In this document: positions 1 to 7,760 of the stretch, piece by piece | Position numbering within the stretch: the stretch's first letter is position 1 | Layout of the letters: the number at the start of each line of letters is the position of its first letter | Position numbers and translations under genes: made by a program | Notes under the pieces: model-generated | What the model was told of the DNA's origin: nothing | What the model saw: the letters and a program-made list of their open reading frames with translations, nothing else | The model's database searches: none | Assembly (NCBI GenBank): GCA_964652585.1 | Contig: CAZZDA010000009.1 | Location: forward strand, 1 to 26,053 | Source of the DNA: CAZZDA01 sp964652585 | Lineage (GTDB): Bacteria; Patescibacteriota; Patescibacteriia; UBA1544 | Length of the DNA stretch: 26,053 nt | Direction: 5' to 3'

Positions 1-169
1 AGACACACCTTAGTATACCCTATGTCGCATTTGTTTTGAGAATAGAACGGGGGTATAGAGCGGTAGTGCGTAGCTGATAGTCAGTAGTACGGGAAATATA
101 CATAAAAACTCCCGATTTGAGAGAGCTTTTGATGTCGCATTAACTCTAGAGTTAATTCAAGAGTTCTTT
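1..169. other. Left-edge intergenic region
   Basis: No gene is supported here. It lies downstream of the minus-strand DUF5666-like gene. It holds two copies of the 10-mer ATGTCGCATT (about 23-32 and 132-141), which recurs on the minus strand near the right edge of the window. It also holds a perfect 16-bp palindrome, TTAACTCTAGAGTTAA, at 140-155. The palindrome could act in 3'-end formation of the upstream gene, but no T-run follows it on the minus strand. Confidence 0.5.
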
Positions 170-1699
170 TTAAATGCTGTTTCCGCCGGTATTGGCGCTT
201 GTGGCAACGTCAGTGGTTACCGATGTGCTGTCGCCGCCGCTTCCAACCGTACTGTCCACACTCACGCTGGCTGAAGCGTCGCCCGTGGTAACGCTGCCAT
301 TATCGCTTGTGGTGGCTTCTCCCTCTACTTCCACTTCTATTTCAACCTGTACATTGCCATCTTCCTGCTCAATCTCTACCTCAACCTCTACTTCTCCGTC
401 TGAAGTTTTGATGATCTTTTTTTCAAGGCGCAGTTTTTTGCCAAAAGTATACACTTTGTTTTTAACGACCACCAGCAAATCCCCATCAATAACGGGCAAG
501 CGCGCATTTTTTGTTCCTCGTCCTCGCACGCGATCTCCTATGTGAAGATCGCTAAAGTCCAAAACCGCTTTCTCGCCGTCAATCGCGCTCAAAAGCCGCG
601 CGCCATCCAGATCAACCCTGTGTACGCCACCGTTCCAAAATATTGAAACATTTTTATTTTGCTCATTGATCTTCACAATAGTTCCCGCGTGTCCCACCGT
701 AGACACCGTGCGTATAGTATTGTCTTTCACAAGCTTCGCGTCAATTTCGCCCGTATCATTCGCGCGCCCCACAATAAGCAAACGATCGCCAACAACCATA
801 TCTTCCAAACTCATACTGCCTCCTCTGCGCATTTTTAACTTTGTATCTTCGCTTATGTTTACCGTGCGAATATCACCCTCCTGTCCAACAAGGTTGTTGA
901 CATCCCCTTTGCGCAAATTCTTATTGCGCAATATCTTTACTTGCATTTGTGTAGGAGCGGTCGTGTCATCAATCGCTACCAGCTGTCCGCGCGTTACCCA
1001 TGTACGCACTTTCATGAACAGATCTTCACCGCGGCGCAGAACTATAAGAATTTTTGCTTCCAAAACATCTTCGCCGGAACGCTTGAGCAATCTTCCCCGT
1101 ACACGATCGCCTATTTTAAGATCGCCAAATTCCGCCGGATTCTTGAGCCCCGCAACAATGTGCGTCGCGTCAGTAATATGAATGCGATGAATTTCTCCTC
1201 GCCATTGCACGCCGACAATGCTGTTTTCCGTGTCAATTTCTTCAATCCAACCGTTCAAGCCCTTATTACTCACTGTTTTAATGGAGTGATTCACTACAAT
1301 ATTTGCGTCAATCACATTGGTGTTTTGATTATGCGCGCCGATCACCCGAATTTGATCTCCGGGAATCCAGTCTGAAAGTTGCGTCATTTGGTCACGCCGC
1401 TGTCCCAAAACCGTATTTTCGCCAATATTTACCGTGTAAGCCGCTTGGTCAGCATTTCCGCGAATGATCATGGTGGTTGGTACATCGGTTGAGCCGATTT
1501 CAATCAACATACCTACGATGTTGACCGAAATTTGGTCTTCATCTTCATTGGTAAAATCCTGCTCTTGATCTACTGCAGTTAAAATCTCATCTTCTGCCAG
1601 TGTTTCAACACCGTCAGTACTTGTCGCAAATACGGGAGCAATTCCTGCAAGCATCAATAGAGCTAATACGCCAATCCCCCAATTTTTAAAAAATTGCAT
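170..1699 (-). CDS. Secreted DUF5666-like repeat protein ending in an NTGGN motif
   Basis: Predicted exported protein of 509 residues; function unknown. I start it at the ATG at 1699, which opens directly into a signal peptide (FKNWGIGVLALLMLAGIAPVFA). An in-frame ATG at 1735 lies almost on the predicted transcription start, so it is less likely. The body is two copies of a unit of about 190 residues (roughly 55-220 and 225-415). Each copy has two beta-rich modules of the DUF5666 type, with 'IGDRVRGR' and 'PGDQIRVIG'/'VGDRLLIVG' signatures. A VEVEVE-rich acidic stretch follows, then a Ser/Thr/Gly-rich tail with VTTGDA (about 470) and a final TSANTGGNSI at the stop codon. The tail motifs match the repeats in the genes at 18625 and 21735. 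DUF5666 assignment is by pattern only; exact domain limits are uncertain. Confidence 0.8.
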   Translation of the reverse strand: MQFFKNWGIGVLALLMLAGIAPVFATSTDGVETLAEDEILTAVDQEQDFTNEDEDQISVNIVGMLIEIGSTDVPTTMIIRGNADQAAYTVNIGENTVLGQRRDQMTQLSDWIPGDQIRVIGAHNQNTNVIDANIVVNHSIKTVSNKGLNGWIEEIDTENSIVGVQWRGEIHRIHITDATHIVAGLKNPAEFGDLKIGDRVRGRLLKRSGEDVLEAKILIVLRRGEDLFMKVRTWVTRGQLVAIDDTTAPTQMQVKILRNKNLRKGDVNNLVGQEGDIRTVNISEDTKLKMRRGGSMSLEDMVVGDRLLIVGRANDTGEIDAKLVKDNTIRTVSTVGHAGTIVKINEQNKNVSIFWNGGVHRVDLDGARLLSAIDGEKAVLDFSDLHIGDRVRGRGTKNARLPVIDGDLLVVVKNKVYTFGKKLRLEKKIIKTSDGEVEVEVEIEQEDGNVQVEIEVEVEGEATTSDNGSVTTGDASASVSVDSTVGSGGDSTSVTTDVATSANTGGNSI

Positions 1700-1739
1700 A
1701 GAAATAGTAGATAAATGAATAGATAAATATAACACAAGT

Positions 1740-1769
1740 AGTATAACAAAATTTACATAATAAGTACAA
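1740..1769 (-). promoter_or_regulatory. Predicted sigma70-type promoter of the DUF5666-like gene
   Basis: On the minus strand, TTGTAC (1769-1764) and TATACT (1745-1740) are separated by 18 bp. Transcription would start near 1733, giving a leader of about 34 nt before the ATG at 1699. This supports the shorter start. Confidence 0.5.
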
Positions 1770-1802
1770 GTTTAATATTTATAAGGATCTGTTTTTTTAA
1801 AT

Positions 1803-2549
1803 TTATGAAGTTTCATTATTTTTAAGCGTCTTGGCAAGATTCTGCAACAAACTCATTGTTTCTTTTCTAAAATCTACTGCATCGATATCGATTACCCCTT
1901 TTATTTTTTGCAAATACTCATAATTACCTATTGTGAACATTCCAATTGACTTTACTGTGATAAGAAGTGCCCAAGTATATACCTGCCTATCATCCAATGC
2001 AGCTCGTGCATAAGTTGGATTACCGTGCAATATCTGCGAAAAATGCTCATATATTTTATAACTATTCTTTAAATCATCTACTTCTGTTTCAAGTATTTTT
2101 TTGATATCGGGCATTATACGACCCTTTTGTTTTTGCAAATCAATTCCTTCATATCTTGCCGAATCTATAATTCCTTGTTCATTCTCTTTATCAATATCTG
2201 GCGAGATAATTAAAGCAAGACTAAGTTTAGTTCTTTCAAAATAGAGTTGTCGAGAAAAGTATCTTAATTTAATTGTATTTTCCAATATAAATCGTGAAGG
2301 AAATATTCCAAACCACACATCTTTTTCATCTGTAGTATTCAATTTTTTTTCCAATTCAAGTGTATAACAAGTATTTTTTCTAATTAACTTGAGAATTACT
2401 AAATAATACAATAATCCATGTTCAGGACGGTTTACTAAATTTTGATTTCGTTCTATTATGCCAAATATTTCTATTTGTTTATCTAAATATTCTAAGAATA
2501 GTCTTAGCACCTTAATTCCTTCGTCAATATTTTTATTATTGTGTAACAT
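1803..2549 (-). CDS. Hypothetical protein, possibly DUF5677-like
   Basis: A 248-residue cytoplasmic protein with no signal peptide or membrane segment. It is mostly alpha-helical and rich in Ile, Lys, Leu and Asn. Two features recall DUF5677-type proteins of unknown function: a central 'FPSRFILENTIKLRYF' segment near residues 84-99 and a 'YEHFSQILHG' segment near 168-177. This resemblance is from memory of the family pattern and is weak. The gene is visibly more AT-rich than the chaperone operon and the DUF5666-like gene on either side, with many AAA, ATT and TTA-type codons, which may mean recent acquisition. It stands alone, with about 120 bp of AT-rich sequence upstream in which I could not choose a promoter. 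The ATG at 2549 is the natural start. No function is proposed. Confidence 0.65.
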   Translation of the reverse strand: MLHNNKNIDEGIKVLRLFLEYLDKQIEIFGIIERNQNLVNRPEHGLLYYLVILKLIRKNTCYTLELEKKLNTTDEKDVWFGIFPSRFILENTIKLRYFSRQLYFERTKLSLALIISPDIDKENEQGIIDSARYEGIDLQKQKGRIMPDIKKILETEVDDLKNSYKIYEHFSQILHGNPTYARAALDDRQVYTWALLITVKSIGMFTIGNYEYLQKIKGVIDIDAVDFRKETMSLLQNLAKTLKNNETS

Positions 2550-2657
2550 AAAGCATTAAAGTTCAGTTATATATCTTATATTCTCAACTTTTAAATAAGA
2601 AAACTGTGTACTTTACTCCCTAAAATCCTTTATTTTGAATAACAGCTTTTTATTATA

Positions 2658-2683
2658 CAAAAAAGCTCGCCTACTCAGCGAAC
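2658..2683 (-). terminator. Rho-independent terminator overlapping the dnaJ stop
   Basis: On the minus strand a short stem (TTCGC / GCGAG, 7-nt loop that includes the TAG stop) is followed by CTTTTTTG. It ends the hrcA-grpE-dnaK-dnaJ operon. The stem is only five pairs, so efficiency is uncertain. Confidence 0.55.
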
Positions 2684-3765
2684 TCTTTTAATATCTTTTT
2701 CTGCTTTCTTGAGAGGCTTGTTGGCGTTTGTACGGTTATTTCCACAATATGATCACCTCTGCCGCCTCGTTGCAAGTGCGGCACGCCCTTGCCCGAGAGT
2801 TTGAATTTTTTACCTGTTTGCGTTCCTTCGGGAATTTTGAGCTTCACTTTTCCGTCCAGTGTTTCTACCTCAATTTTATCGCCAAGCGCCGCCTGGGTAA
2901 ACGTTAAGGGTATGTGCGTTCTAATAGTACTTCCTTCTCGCATGAATCTATTGTCAGCCTTCACGCGAACCGTTACGAACAGATCGCCTTGCCCGCCGCC
3001 TTTAGTACCCGCATTGCCTTGCCCCGACAGACGAATGGTTTGTCCGGAATCAATACCGGCAGGAATGGCAATTTCCACCTCTTGAAATTCTTGCACCACG
3101 CTCTCGCCATGACATTTTTTGCATTTTTGTTTTACTTCTTTTCCCTCGCCTCTACAGGCGGGGCAGGTTGTTTGGCTTTGAAATGTTCCTAAAATAGTGC
3201 GCTGAGCGGATGATACGACACCTGACCCTTTACACGTACTGCATGTTTCTATTTTTGTTCCCGGCTCCGCCGCATTACCCTTACAGTGATCGCAGACGAC
3301 ATTGCGTTTCAGACGAATATTTTGTTTGGTTCCAAACACCGCATCACGAAAGTCAAGCTCTAAAGAAAGCTCCAAGTCGCCGCCTCGCCGCGGACCCTGC
3401 GCTCTCGCGGCACCTCCTCTCGCTCCTCCGCCAAAAATGTCTCCGAAAATATCGCCAATATCAAACTCTACGCCGCCGCCGGAAAATCCGCCTTGGCTCC
3501 CGCTAAATCCACCGCGCGACATGTCATTCCAATTAAAACCGCCGCCGCCAAACCCTTGGGCTCCGGCAGACCCGAATTGATCGTAAGCAGCGCGTTTTTT
3601 CTCGTCTTTCAAGACCTGGTATGCCTCATTTACTTCCTTGAACTTCTTTTCATCGCCGCCGCCCTTATCGGGATGCAATTTATGCGCCTTTTTGCGAAAG
3701 GCTTTTTTTATCTCGTCTTGCGAGGCATCACGTGACACACCCAAATTTTCATAGTAATCGGCCAT
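2671..3765 (-). CDS. dnaJ: Chaperone protein DnaJ (Hsp40)
   Basis: Co-chaperone that delivers unfolded clients to DnaK and stimulates its ATPase in the cytoplasm. The 364-residue length is normal. The order is: J domain (about 1-68) with the essential HPD in LHPDKGG; Gly/Phe-rich linker (about 70-125); a zinc region with four Cys motifs (CDHCKGNA, CSTCKGSG, CPACRGEG, CKKCHGES); then the substrate-binding C-terminal domains (EIAIPAGIDSGQTIRL, GDLFVTVRVK). The second and third zinc repeats are textbook CxxCxGxG. The first (GNA) and fourth (GES) lack the last glycine, a mild deviation. It is the last gene of the heat-shock operon, 48 bp after dnaK, and the stop codon sits inside the terminator hairpin. 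No SD is visible before the ATG at 3765. Confidence 0.97.
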   Translation of the reverse strand: MADYYENLGVSRDASQDEIKKAFRKKAHKLHPDKGGGDEKKFKEVNEAYQVLKDEKKRAAYDQFGSAGAQGFGGGGFNWNDMSRGGFSGSQGGFSGGGVEFDIGDIFGDIFGGGARGGAARAQGPRRGGDLELSLELDFRDAVFGTKQNIRLKRNVVCDHCKGNAAEPGTKIETCSTCKGSGVVSSAQRTILGTFQSQTTCPACRGEGKEVKQKCKKCHGESVVQEFQEVEIAIPAGIDSGQTIRLSGQGNAGTKGGGQGDLFVTVRVKADNRFMREGSTIRTHIPLTFTQAALGDKIEVETLDGKVKLKIPEGTQTGKKFKLSGKGVPHLQRGGRGDHIVEITVQTPTSLSRKQKKILKEFAE

Positions 3766-3775
3766 GATACATCTT

Positions 3776-3806
3776 AAAGCTTAAAACCTGAAACTTAAAA
3801 CTTATA
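3776..3806. repeat. Low-complexity word repeat between dnaK and dnaJ
   Basis: The gap between dnaK and dnaJ is made of variations on one word (cttaaagcttaaaacctg, then aaacttaaaacttata). It encodes nothing convincing. It resembles the other word-repeat intergenic segments in this window, in style but not in sequence. Confidence 0.5.
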
Positions 3807-3813
3807 GGAGTTT

Positions 3814-5808
3814 TTATTTCTTGGGCTCTTCTTTGTTATCGTTATCCTTATCGTCTTTCTTCTCTTCTTTTTTTTCTTTGCTGTCGTCTTTCTTATCCTC
3901 ATCCTTCACTTCTTCGTACTCGGCTTGTGCCGGCTCGCCCTCTTTTTCCTGCTGTGCCGCGCCATCTCCTGCAGGTGTGGTACCGTCCGCCGCGCCTTGC
4001 GCTTCTTGCGCGGCTTTATACATTTCCGCACCTACTTTTTGCACTACCTCATTCAATTCATCAACCGCTTTTTGGATCGCATCTTTATCTTCGCTATCTT
4101 TTACCTTTTTTAACGCCTCTACCTTTTCTTCCACTTGCTTTTTTACCTCATCTGACGCTTTATCACCCGCGTCTTTGAGTGTTTTTTCAGTGGTATAGAT
4201 CATGGTTTCAGCAGTATTTTTGAGCTCGATCATTTCACGCTTTGCTTTATCCTCATCTGCGTGCGTCTCAGCCTCTTTCTTCATTTTTTCAATTTCTTCT
4301 TTAGAGAGGCTGGTTGAAGCGGTAATGGTAATTTTTTGCTCTTTACCGGTTGCCTTGTCCTTTGCTGAGACGTTTAAAATACCATTTGCATCAATATCAA
4401 AGGTAACCTCAACTTGCGGGATGCCGCGCGGAGCTGAAGGAATACCGTCCAAAATGAAGCGTCCAAGCGTTTTGTTATCCCCTGCCATTTCACGCTCGCC
4501 TTGAAGTACATGAATTTCCACGCTTGTTTGGCCATCCGCCGCGGTAGAAAATATCTGCGATTTGCTGGTTGGCACCGTGGTATTACGATCGATCAATGGC
4601 GTACGCACGCCTCCCAAGGTTTCAAGACCAAAGGTGAGCGGCGTTACATCCAAAAGCAAAATATCTTTCACATCCCCCTGAAGCACGCCGCCCTGAATAC
4701 CAGCGCCAATTGCTACCACTTCATCTGGATTTACCGTCATATTCGGTTTTTTGCCAAAGAATTTTTCCACCGTTTGCTGAACCAACGGCATGCGTGTCAT
4801 ACCGCCAACAAGAATGATCTCTTCAATATCACCCACTTTCAATCCCGCGTCTTCTAATGACTTCTTGCACGGCTCAAGCGTTTTTTCTATAAGGTCTCCC
4901 ACCAGCTCTTCAAGCTTTGCGCGGGTCATTTTCAGCACCAAGTGTTTTGGTCCGTCCTCACCACTCGTAATAAACGGCTGATTAATTTCCGTTTCTTTAG
5001 CTGTAGAGAGCTCAATTTTCGCTTTTTCCGCCGCTTCTTTAATACGTTGGAGCGCTAGAGGATCTTTTGAGAGATCAATGCCCTGGTCTTTTTTAAACTC
5101 GTCAATGATCCAAGAAATAAGCCGTAGGTCAAAGTCGTCACCGCCCAAGTGCGTATCTCCATTCGTTGCTTTCACCTCCACCGTATCGTCCCCTATTTCT
5201 AAAATAGACACATCAAACGTACCGCCGCCCAAGTCATAGACCGCAATTTGCTGCCCTTTCTTTTTATCAAAACCATAGGCAAGGGCTGCCGCGGTTGGCT
5301 CATTAATAATTCGGCGAACTTTCAATCCCGCAATTTCGCCCGCGTCTTTGGTCGCCTGGCGCTGTGAGTCATCAAAGTATGCCGGCACGGTAATGACCGC
5401 TTCCTCAATTTTTTCCCCTAATTTCTCTTCCGCGTCTGCTTTGAGTTTTTGAAGCACCATGGCAGACACTTCTTGCGGCGTATGCTCCTTATCGCCCATT
5501 TTTACTTTTACACCCTCGCCGGCTTGTACGATCTTAAACGGCATGTGCTTTATGTCGCGCTGCACTTCTTCATCTTTAAAATGACGTCCTATCAAACGCT
5601 TAATGGAGAAAAGGGTGTTCTCGGGATTTGTTGCCGACTGGCGTTTTGCCAGCTGCCCGACAAGCCGTTCTCCTGATTTGGAGAGTGCTACCACGGAAGG
5701 CGTAGTGCGGCTTCCTTCTTTATTTTCCAGTACCTTTGGTTCACCGCCTTCAACAACCGCCATTGCGGAGTTAGTGGTGCCAAGGTCAATTCCTAAAATC
5801 TTTGGCAT
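3814..5808 (-). CDS. dnaK: Chaperone protein DnaK (Hsp70)
   Basis: ATP-driven cytoplasmic folding chaperone working with DnaJ and the nucleotide-exchange factor GrpE. The protein has 664 residues from the ATG at 5808 (MPKILGIDLGTTNS). An upstream in-frame TTG at 5829 only adds MENKANS and is not needed. The nucleotide-binding domain shows GIDLGTTNS, AVITVPAYFDDSQRQAT, IINEPTAAALAYG, VYDLGGGTFDVSIL and ILVGGMTRMPLVQ. The linker DVKDILLLDVTPLTFGLET leads to the substrate-binding domain and helical lid. The tail (about the last 60 residues) is Glu/Lys/Asp-rich (KEEKKDDKDNDNKEEPKK), longer and more charged than usual, without an EEVD end. It is the third gene of the CIRCE-controlled operon. Confidence 0.98.
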   Translation of the reverse strand: MPKILGIDLGTTNSAMAVVEGGEPKVLENKEGSRTTPSVVALSKSGERLVGQLAKRQSATNPENTLFSIKRLIGRHFKDEEVQRDIKHMPFKIVQAGEGVKVKMGDKEHTPQEVSAMVLQKLKADAEEKLGEKIEEAVITVPAYFDDSQRQATKDAGEIAGLKVRRIINEPTAAALAYGFDKKKGQQIAVYDLGGGTFDVSILEIGDDTVEVKATNGDTHLGGDDFDLRLISWIIDEFKKDQGIDLSKDPLALQRIKEAAEKAKIELSTAKETEINQPFITSGEDGPKHLVLKMTRAKLEELVGDLIEKTLEPCKKSLEDAGLKVGDIEEIILVGGMTRMPLVQQTVEKFFGKKPNMTVNPDEVVAIGAGIQGGVLQGDVKDILLLDVTPLTFGLETLGGVRTPLIDRNTTVPTSKSQIFSTAADGQTSVEIHVLQGEREMAGDNKTLGRFILDGIPSAPRGIPQVEVTFDIDANGILNVSAKDKATGKEQKITITASTSLSKEEIEKMKKEAETHADEDKAKREMIELKNTAETMIYTTEKTLKDAGDKASDEVKKQVEEKVEALKKVKDSEDKDAIQKAVDELNEVVQKVGAEMYKAAQEAQGAADGTTPAGDGAAQQEKEGEPAQAEYEEVKDEDKKDDSKEKKEEKKDDKDNDNKEEPKK

Positions 5809-5904
5809 ACTATTTGCTTTATTTTCCAACTATCCATACGATTTATTAATATGGGGTAGTTGTTTTTGAATTAATGATTAGATTATGAATACTATTTCGC
5901 AAAA

Positions 5905-6015
5905 ATGTCAAATTACAAAATCCAAATATCAAATCAATGCTCAATGATCCAATTACCTATTTTAGTCATTGTGATTTTGAGCTTCATTTGGCATTTGAGC
6001 TTTGTTATTGGTCAT
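5905..6015. repeat. Imperfect inverted repeat with 52- and 51-nt arms overlapping the grpE 3' end
   Basis: Arm 1 (5905-5956, read on plus) and arm 2 (5965-6015, read on minus) are versions of the same word-rich sequence. They start ATGTCAAATTACAAA and ATGACCAATAACAAA and share CAAAT, GCTCAA and an AATnAC end. By eye about 70 percent of positions match, with an 8-nt loop. Arm 2 encodes the last 17 residues of GrpE, and the grpE stop codon lies in the loop. The transcript could form a long hairpin between grpE and dnaK. Confidence 0.75.
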
Positions 6016-6537
6016 TTTTTCTACTCCTTCCGCTACTTTCACGCGCGCAACTTGTATAACTTTTCCGTGCAGCGTATAGCCGGGCTTGACTTCTTCTATG
6101 ATCGTGTCCGGCTTGTGCGTGTCAGTTTCAACCGCTTCAACCGCTTCATGAAATTCCGGGTCAAAGATCTGGTTCATAGTGTCAATTTCCTTTACGCCAT
6201 TATCTTCCAACACCTTTTGCAGCTGATTTTTAATATGCGTCAGTCCCACCACCCATTGAGAATTCGTGCTGTCTTTCGGAACGTGCACCAGTGACATTTT
6301 GAAATTGTCATAGACCGGCAAAAGCTCCACAATAAGCTGGTCATGCGCGTATTTTATCCACTCTTTTTTTTGTGCTTCTGTTTCTTTTTTAAGATTTTGA
6401 TAATCCGCTTGCGCCCTTTGCCAGCCGGTCAAGCATTTTTTAGCCTCTTCCTGTATTTTGACAAGTTCTTTTTCCAACTTGCGTTGTTTTTTGTCTTGCT
6501 GTTTTTTTGGAGATGTTTTTTGCTCTTGGGTAGACAT
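5962..6537 (-). CDS. grpE: Nucleotide-exchange factor GrpE with an element-derived C-terminal tail
   Basis: Exchanges ADP for ATP on DnaK. The 191 residues comprise a Lys/Gln-rich N-terminus, a long coiled coil (about 15-85, with LTGWQRAQADYQNLKKETE) and the beta-wing domain (VYDNFKMSL, GVKEIDTMNQIFDPEFHEAV, PGYTLHGKVIQVARVKVAEG). A typical GrpE would end about at VAEGVEK. Here 17 extra residues (MTNNKAQMPNEAQNHND) follow, encoded entirely by one arm of the palindrome at 5905-6015. The tail is therefore probably acquired and not functional. The gene begins 3 bp after the hrcA stop, which suggests translational coupling. Confidence 0.95.
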   Translation of the reverse strand: MSTQEQKTSPKKQQDKKQRKLEKELVKIQEEAKKCLTGWQRAQADYQNLKKETEAQKKEWIKYAHDQLIVELLPVYDNFKMSLVHVPKDSTNSQWVVGLTHIKNQLQKVLEDNGVKEIDTMNQIFDPEFHEAVEAVETDTHKPDTIIEEVKPGYTLHGKVIQVARVKVAEGVEKMTNNKAQMPNEAQNHND

Positions 6538-6540
6538 AGA

Positions 6541-7242
6541 TTATTCAATTACAAGCGCTGTTTGCAGCACATTCAAAAGTGCGATATTTTTTCTATAATC
6601 CATTCGCTTTGGCCCGATAATGCCGATAACACCAGGGTACACTTCCGCTAATTGATAACGAGTTACCACCAGTCCGCAGTCGTGGCTTAAAGGATTTTCG
6701 CTGCCAATAAACACTTGAGGGCTTGTTGAGGCGTGTACAAAAAGTTCGTCCATCAGATCATCCAAGTGATCCATCATGGTAGAGAGCGCAAAAATGCGAT
6801 CTGTATCGGTAAATTCAGGTTTACTGAACAAATGTGCAAGCCCTGTGTAGTACACTTCTTCCGGAGTAAAGCCAACGAAGACAGTTTCTTGTGAAAGGTC
6901 TGCAATGGTTTTTGCGAGCTGCTTCACACGCTGTTTTGGCGTAGCTGACTCCTGGTTCAACGTTTCGGTCAGTACCGATCGTTCATTTTTGGTCAGTTTT
7001 TCTTTATCAAGAAAATGCTGCAGGTAGTAGCGATATCCTTTTCCCGTTGGAATGCGTCCGGCAGACGTATGGGGCTGTGCTACCAATCCTTCTTCTTCCA
7101 GTTCAGTTAATATATTTCTTACCGTTGCGGAACTCACTTGCACTCCTTTTTTTTCAGCCAAAAACTTTGACCCAACCGGCTCGCCTGTTTTTACATGCTC
7201 TTCTACAAGAGCAAAAAGGATGTATTCCGCCCGCTCTTTCAT
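6541..7242 (-). CDS. hrcA: Heat-inducible transcription repressor HrcA
   Basis: Binds the CIRCE operator and represses the chaperone operon; folding help from GroE-type chaperones classically keeps it active. The protein has 233 residues from the ATG at 7242 (MKERAEYILFALVEEHVKTG). Longer readings would start inside or upstream of the operator. The N-terminal winged helix shows GEPVGSKFLAEKKGVQVSSATVRNILTELEEEGLV, then the characteristic QPHTSAGRIPTGKGYRYY. The C-terminal half carries GSENPLSHDCGLVVTRYQ and GVIGIIGPKRMDYRKNIALLN. It is clearly shorter than the HrcA of about 340 residues of Bacillus, which suggests a reduced middle domain. No groES/groEL lies in the window, so any other CIRCE targets would be elsewhere. 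Confidence 0.95.
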   Translation of the reverse strand: MKERAEYILFALVEEHVKTGEPVGSKFLAEKKGVQVSSATVRNILTELEEEGLVAQPHTSAGRIPTGKGYRYYLQHFLDKEKLTKNERSVLTETLNQESATPKQRVKQLAKTIADLSQETVFVGFTPEEVYYTGLAHLFSKPEFTDTDRIFALSTMMDHLDDLMDELFVHASTSPQVFIGSENPLSHDCGLVVTRYQLAEVYPGVIGIIGPKRMDYRKNIALLNVLQTALVIE

Positions 7243-7253
7243 ATTTTTGAAAT

Positions 7254-7280
7254 TTAGCACTCTCACTTGTAGAGTGCTAA
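7254..7280 (-). promoter_or_regulatory. CIRCE operator (HrcA binding site)
   Basis: Perfect match to the CIRCE consensus: TTAGCACTC (7254-7262), 9-bp spacer, GAGTGCTAA (7272-7280). It lies between the promoter and the hrcA start, 11 bp before the ATG, so bound HrcA would block transcription and the RNA inverted repeat could also affect translation. It indicates autoregulated heat-shock control of hrcA-grpE-dnaK-dnaJ. Confidence 0.97.
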
Positions 7281-7283
7281 TGC

Positions 7284-7312
7284 AGTGTACCAAGTTTGAA
7301 AATGGGTGTCAA
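7284..7312 (-). promoter_or_regulatory. Promoter of the hrcA-grpE-dnaK-dnaJ operon
   Basis: TTGACA (7312-7307), 17-bp spacer and TACACT (7289-7284) on the minus strand, an almost ideal sigma70-type promoter. The CIRCE sits right at the expected transcription start. Confidence 0.88.
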
Positions 7313-7322
7313 CCCATTTTTT
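7299..7322 (-). terminator. Hairpin at the end of the upstream membrane-protein gene, overlapping the hrcA -35
   Basis: A 9-bp perfect stem AAAATGGGT / ACCCATTTT (7299-7307 and 7312-7320) with a 4-nt loop. It lies 15 bp after the stop of the gene at 7338. A T-run follows on the plus strand, and a shorter TTTT is part of the stem on the minus strand. It probably ends the upstream transcript while overlapping the hrcA -35 box. Confidence 0.5.
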
Positions 7323-7337
7323 ACAAGACACGATGCA

Positions 7338-7760
7338 CTACTTCTTGGCAATACGTTGTTTTAACACGAGAGAGCTCCCACGAATGGCAATACCTATCAA
7401 CCCACCAAAACACGTCAACACCATAATAGCAAGATGCCCAAATAGTTCATCTCTGTCTGTGAAAGGATTAAAATCGGCAAGTTGAGGCTTGGCTCGCGGC
7501 GCTTCGCTTACGACAAAATAGAGTTTAAAAAAGAATATCAAAAGTACGCTGAAAACCACCGCTCCTACAACCAGCTTTGGAATATAGCGGTAACTTCTTT
7601 TTTCATTTTGCGCGAGTGATAAAAGCGCACCCGCCGTCAGCGGTGTTGCCAGAACAGGCAGTGCCAGATACGCACCGGAAATTGGCAAGTGGTCAAGGAG
7701 AGAAAACACTATCACGTTCACCGTGGCAAACAATACCGCTATACTTAATGTTTTTTGCAT
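7338..7760 (-). CDS. Small integral membrane protein, unknown function
   Basis: A 140-residue protein with about four hydrophobic segments (residues about 5-25, 28-50, 62-85 and 105-128). A soluble stretch between the third and fourth contains APRAKPQLADFNPFTDRDELFGH. The C-terminus is basic (VLKQRIAKK), consistent with a cytoplasmic end. I do not recognise the family. The start overlaps the end of the preceding membrane-protein gene by 16 bp in another frame, so the two are likely co-expressed. Confidence 0.75.
   Translation of the reverse strand: MQKTLSIAVLFATVNVIVFSLLDHLPISGAYLALPVLATPLTAGALLSLAQNEKRSYRYIPKLVVGAVVFSVLLIFFFKLYFVVSEAPRAKPQLADFNPFTDRDELFGHLAIMVLTCFGGLIGIAIRGSSLVLKQRIAKK

Noticed and set aside
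941..1375. Long plus-strand ORFs opposite the DUF5666-like gene (also 174-545 and 666-1181)
   Set aside because: They are antisense shadows of a gene with a signal peptide and clear internal repeats.
5809..5829. TTG start adding seven residues to DnaK
   Set aside because: The canonical DnaK N-terminus begins at the ATG at 5808, and no SD supports the TTG.
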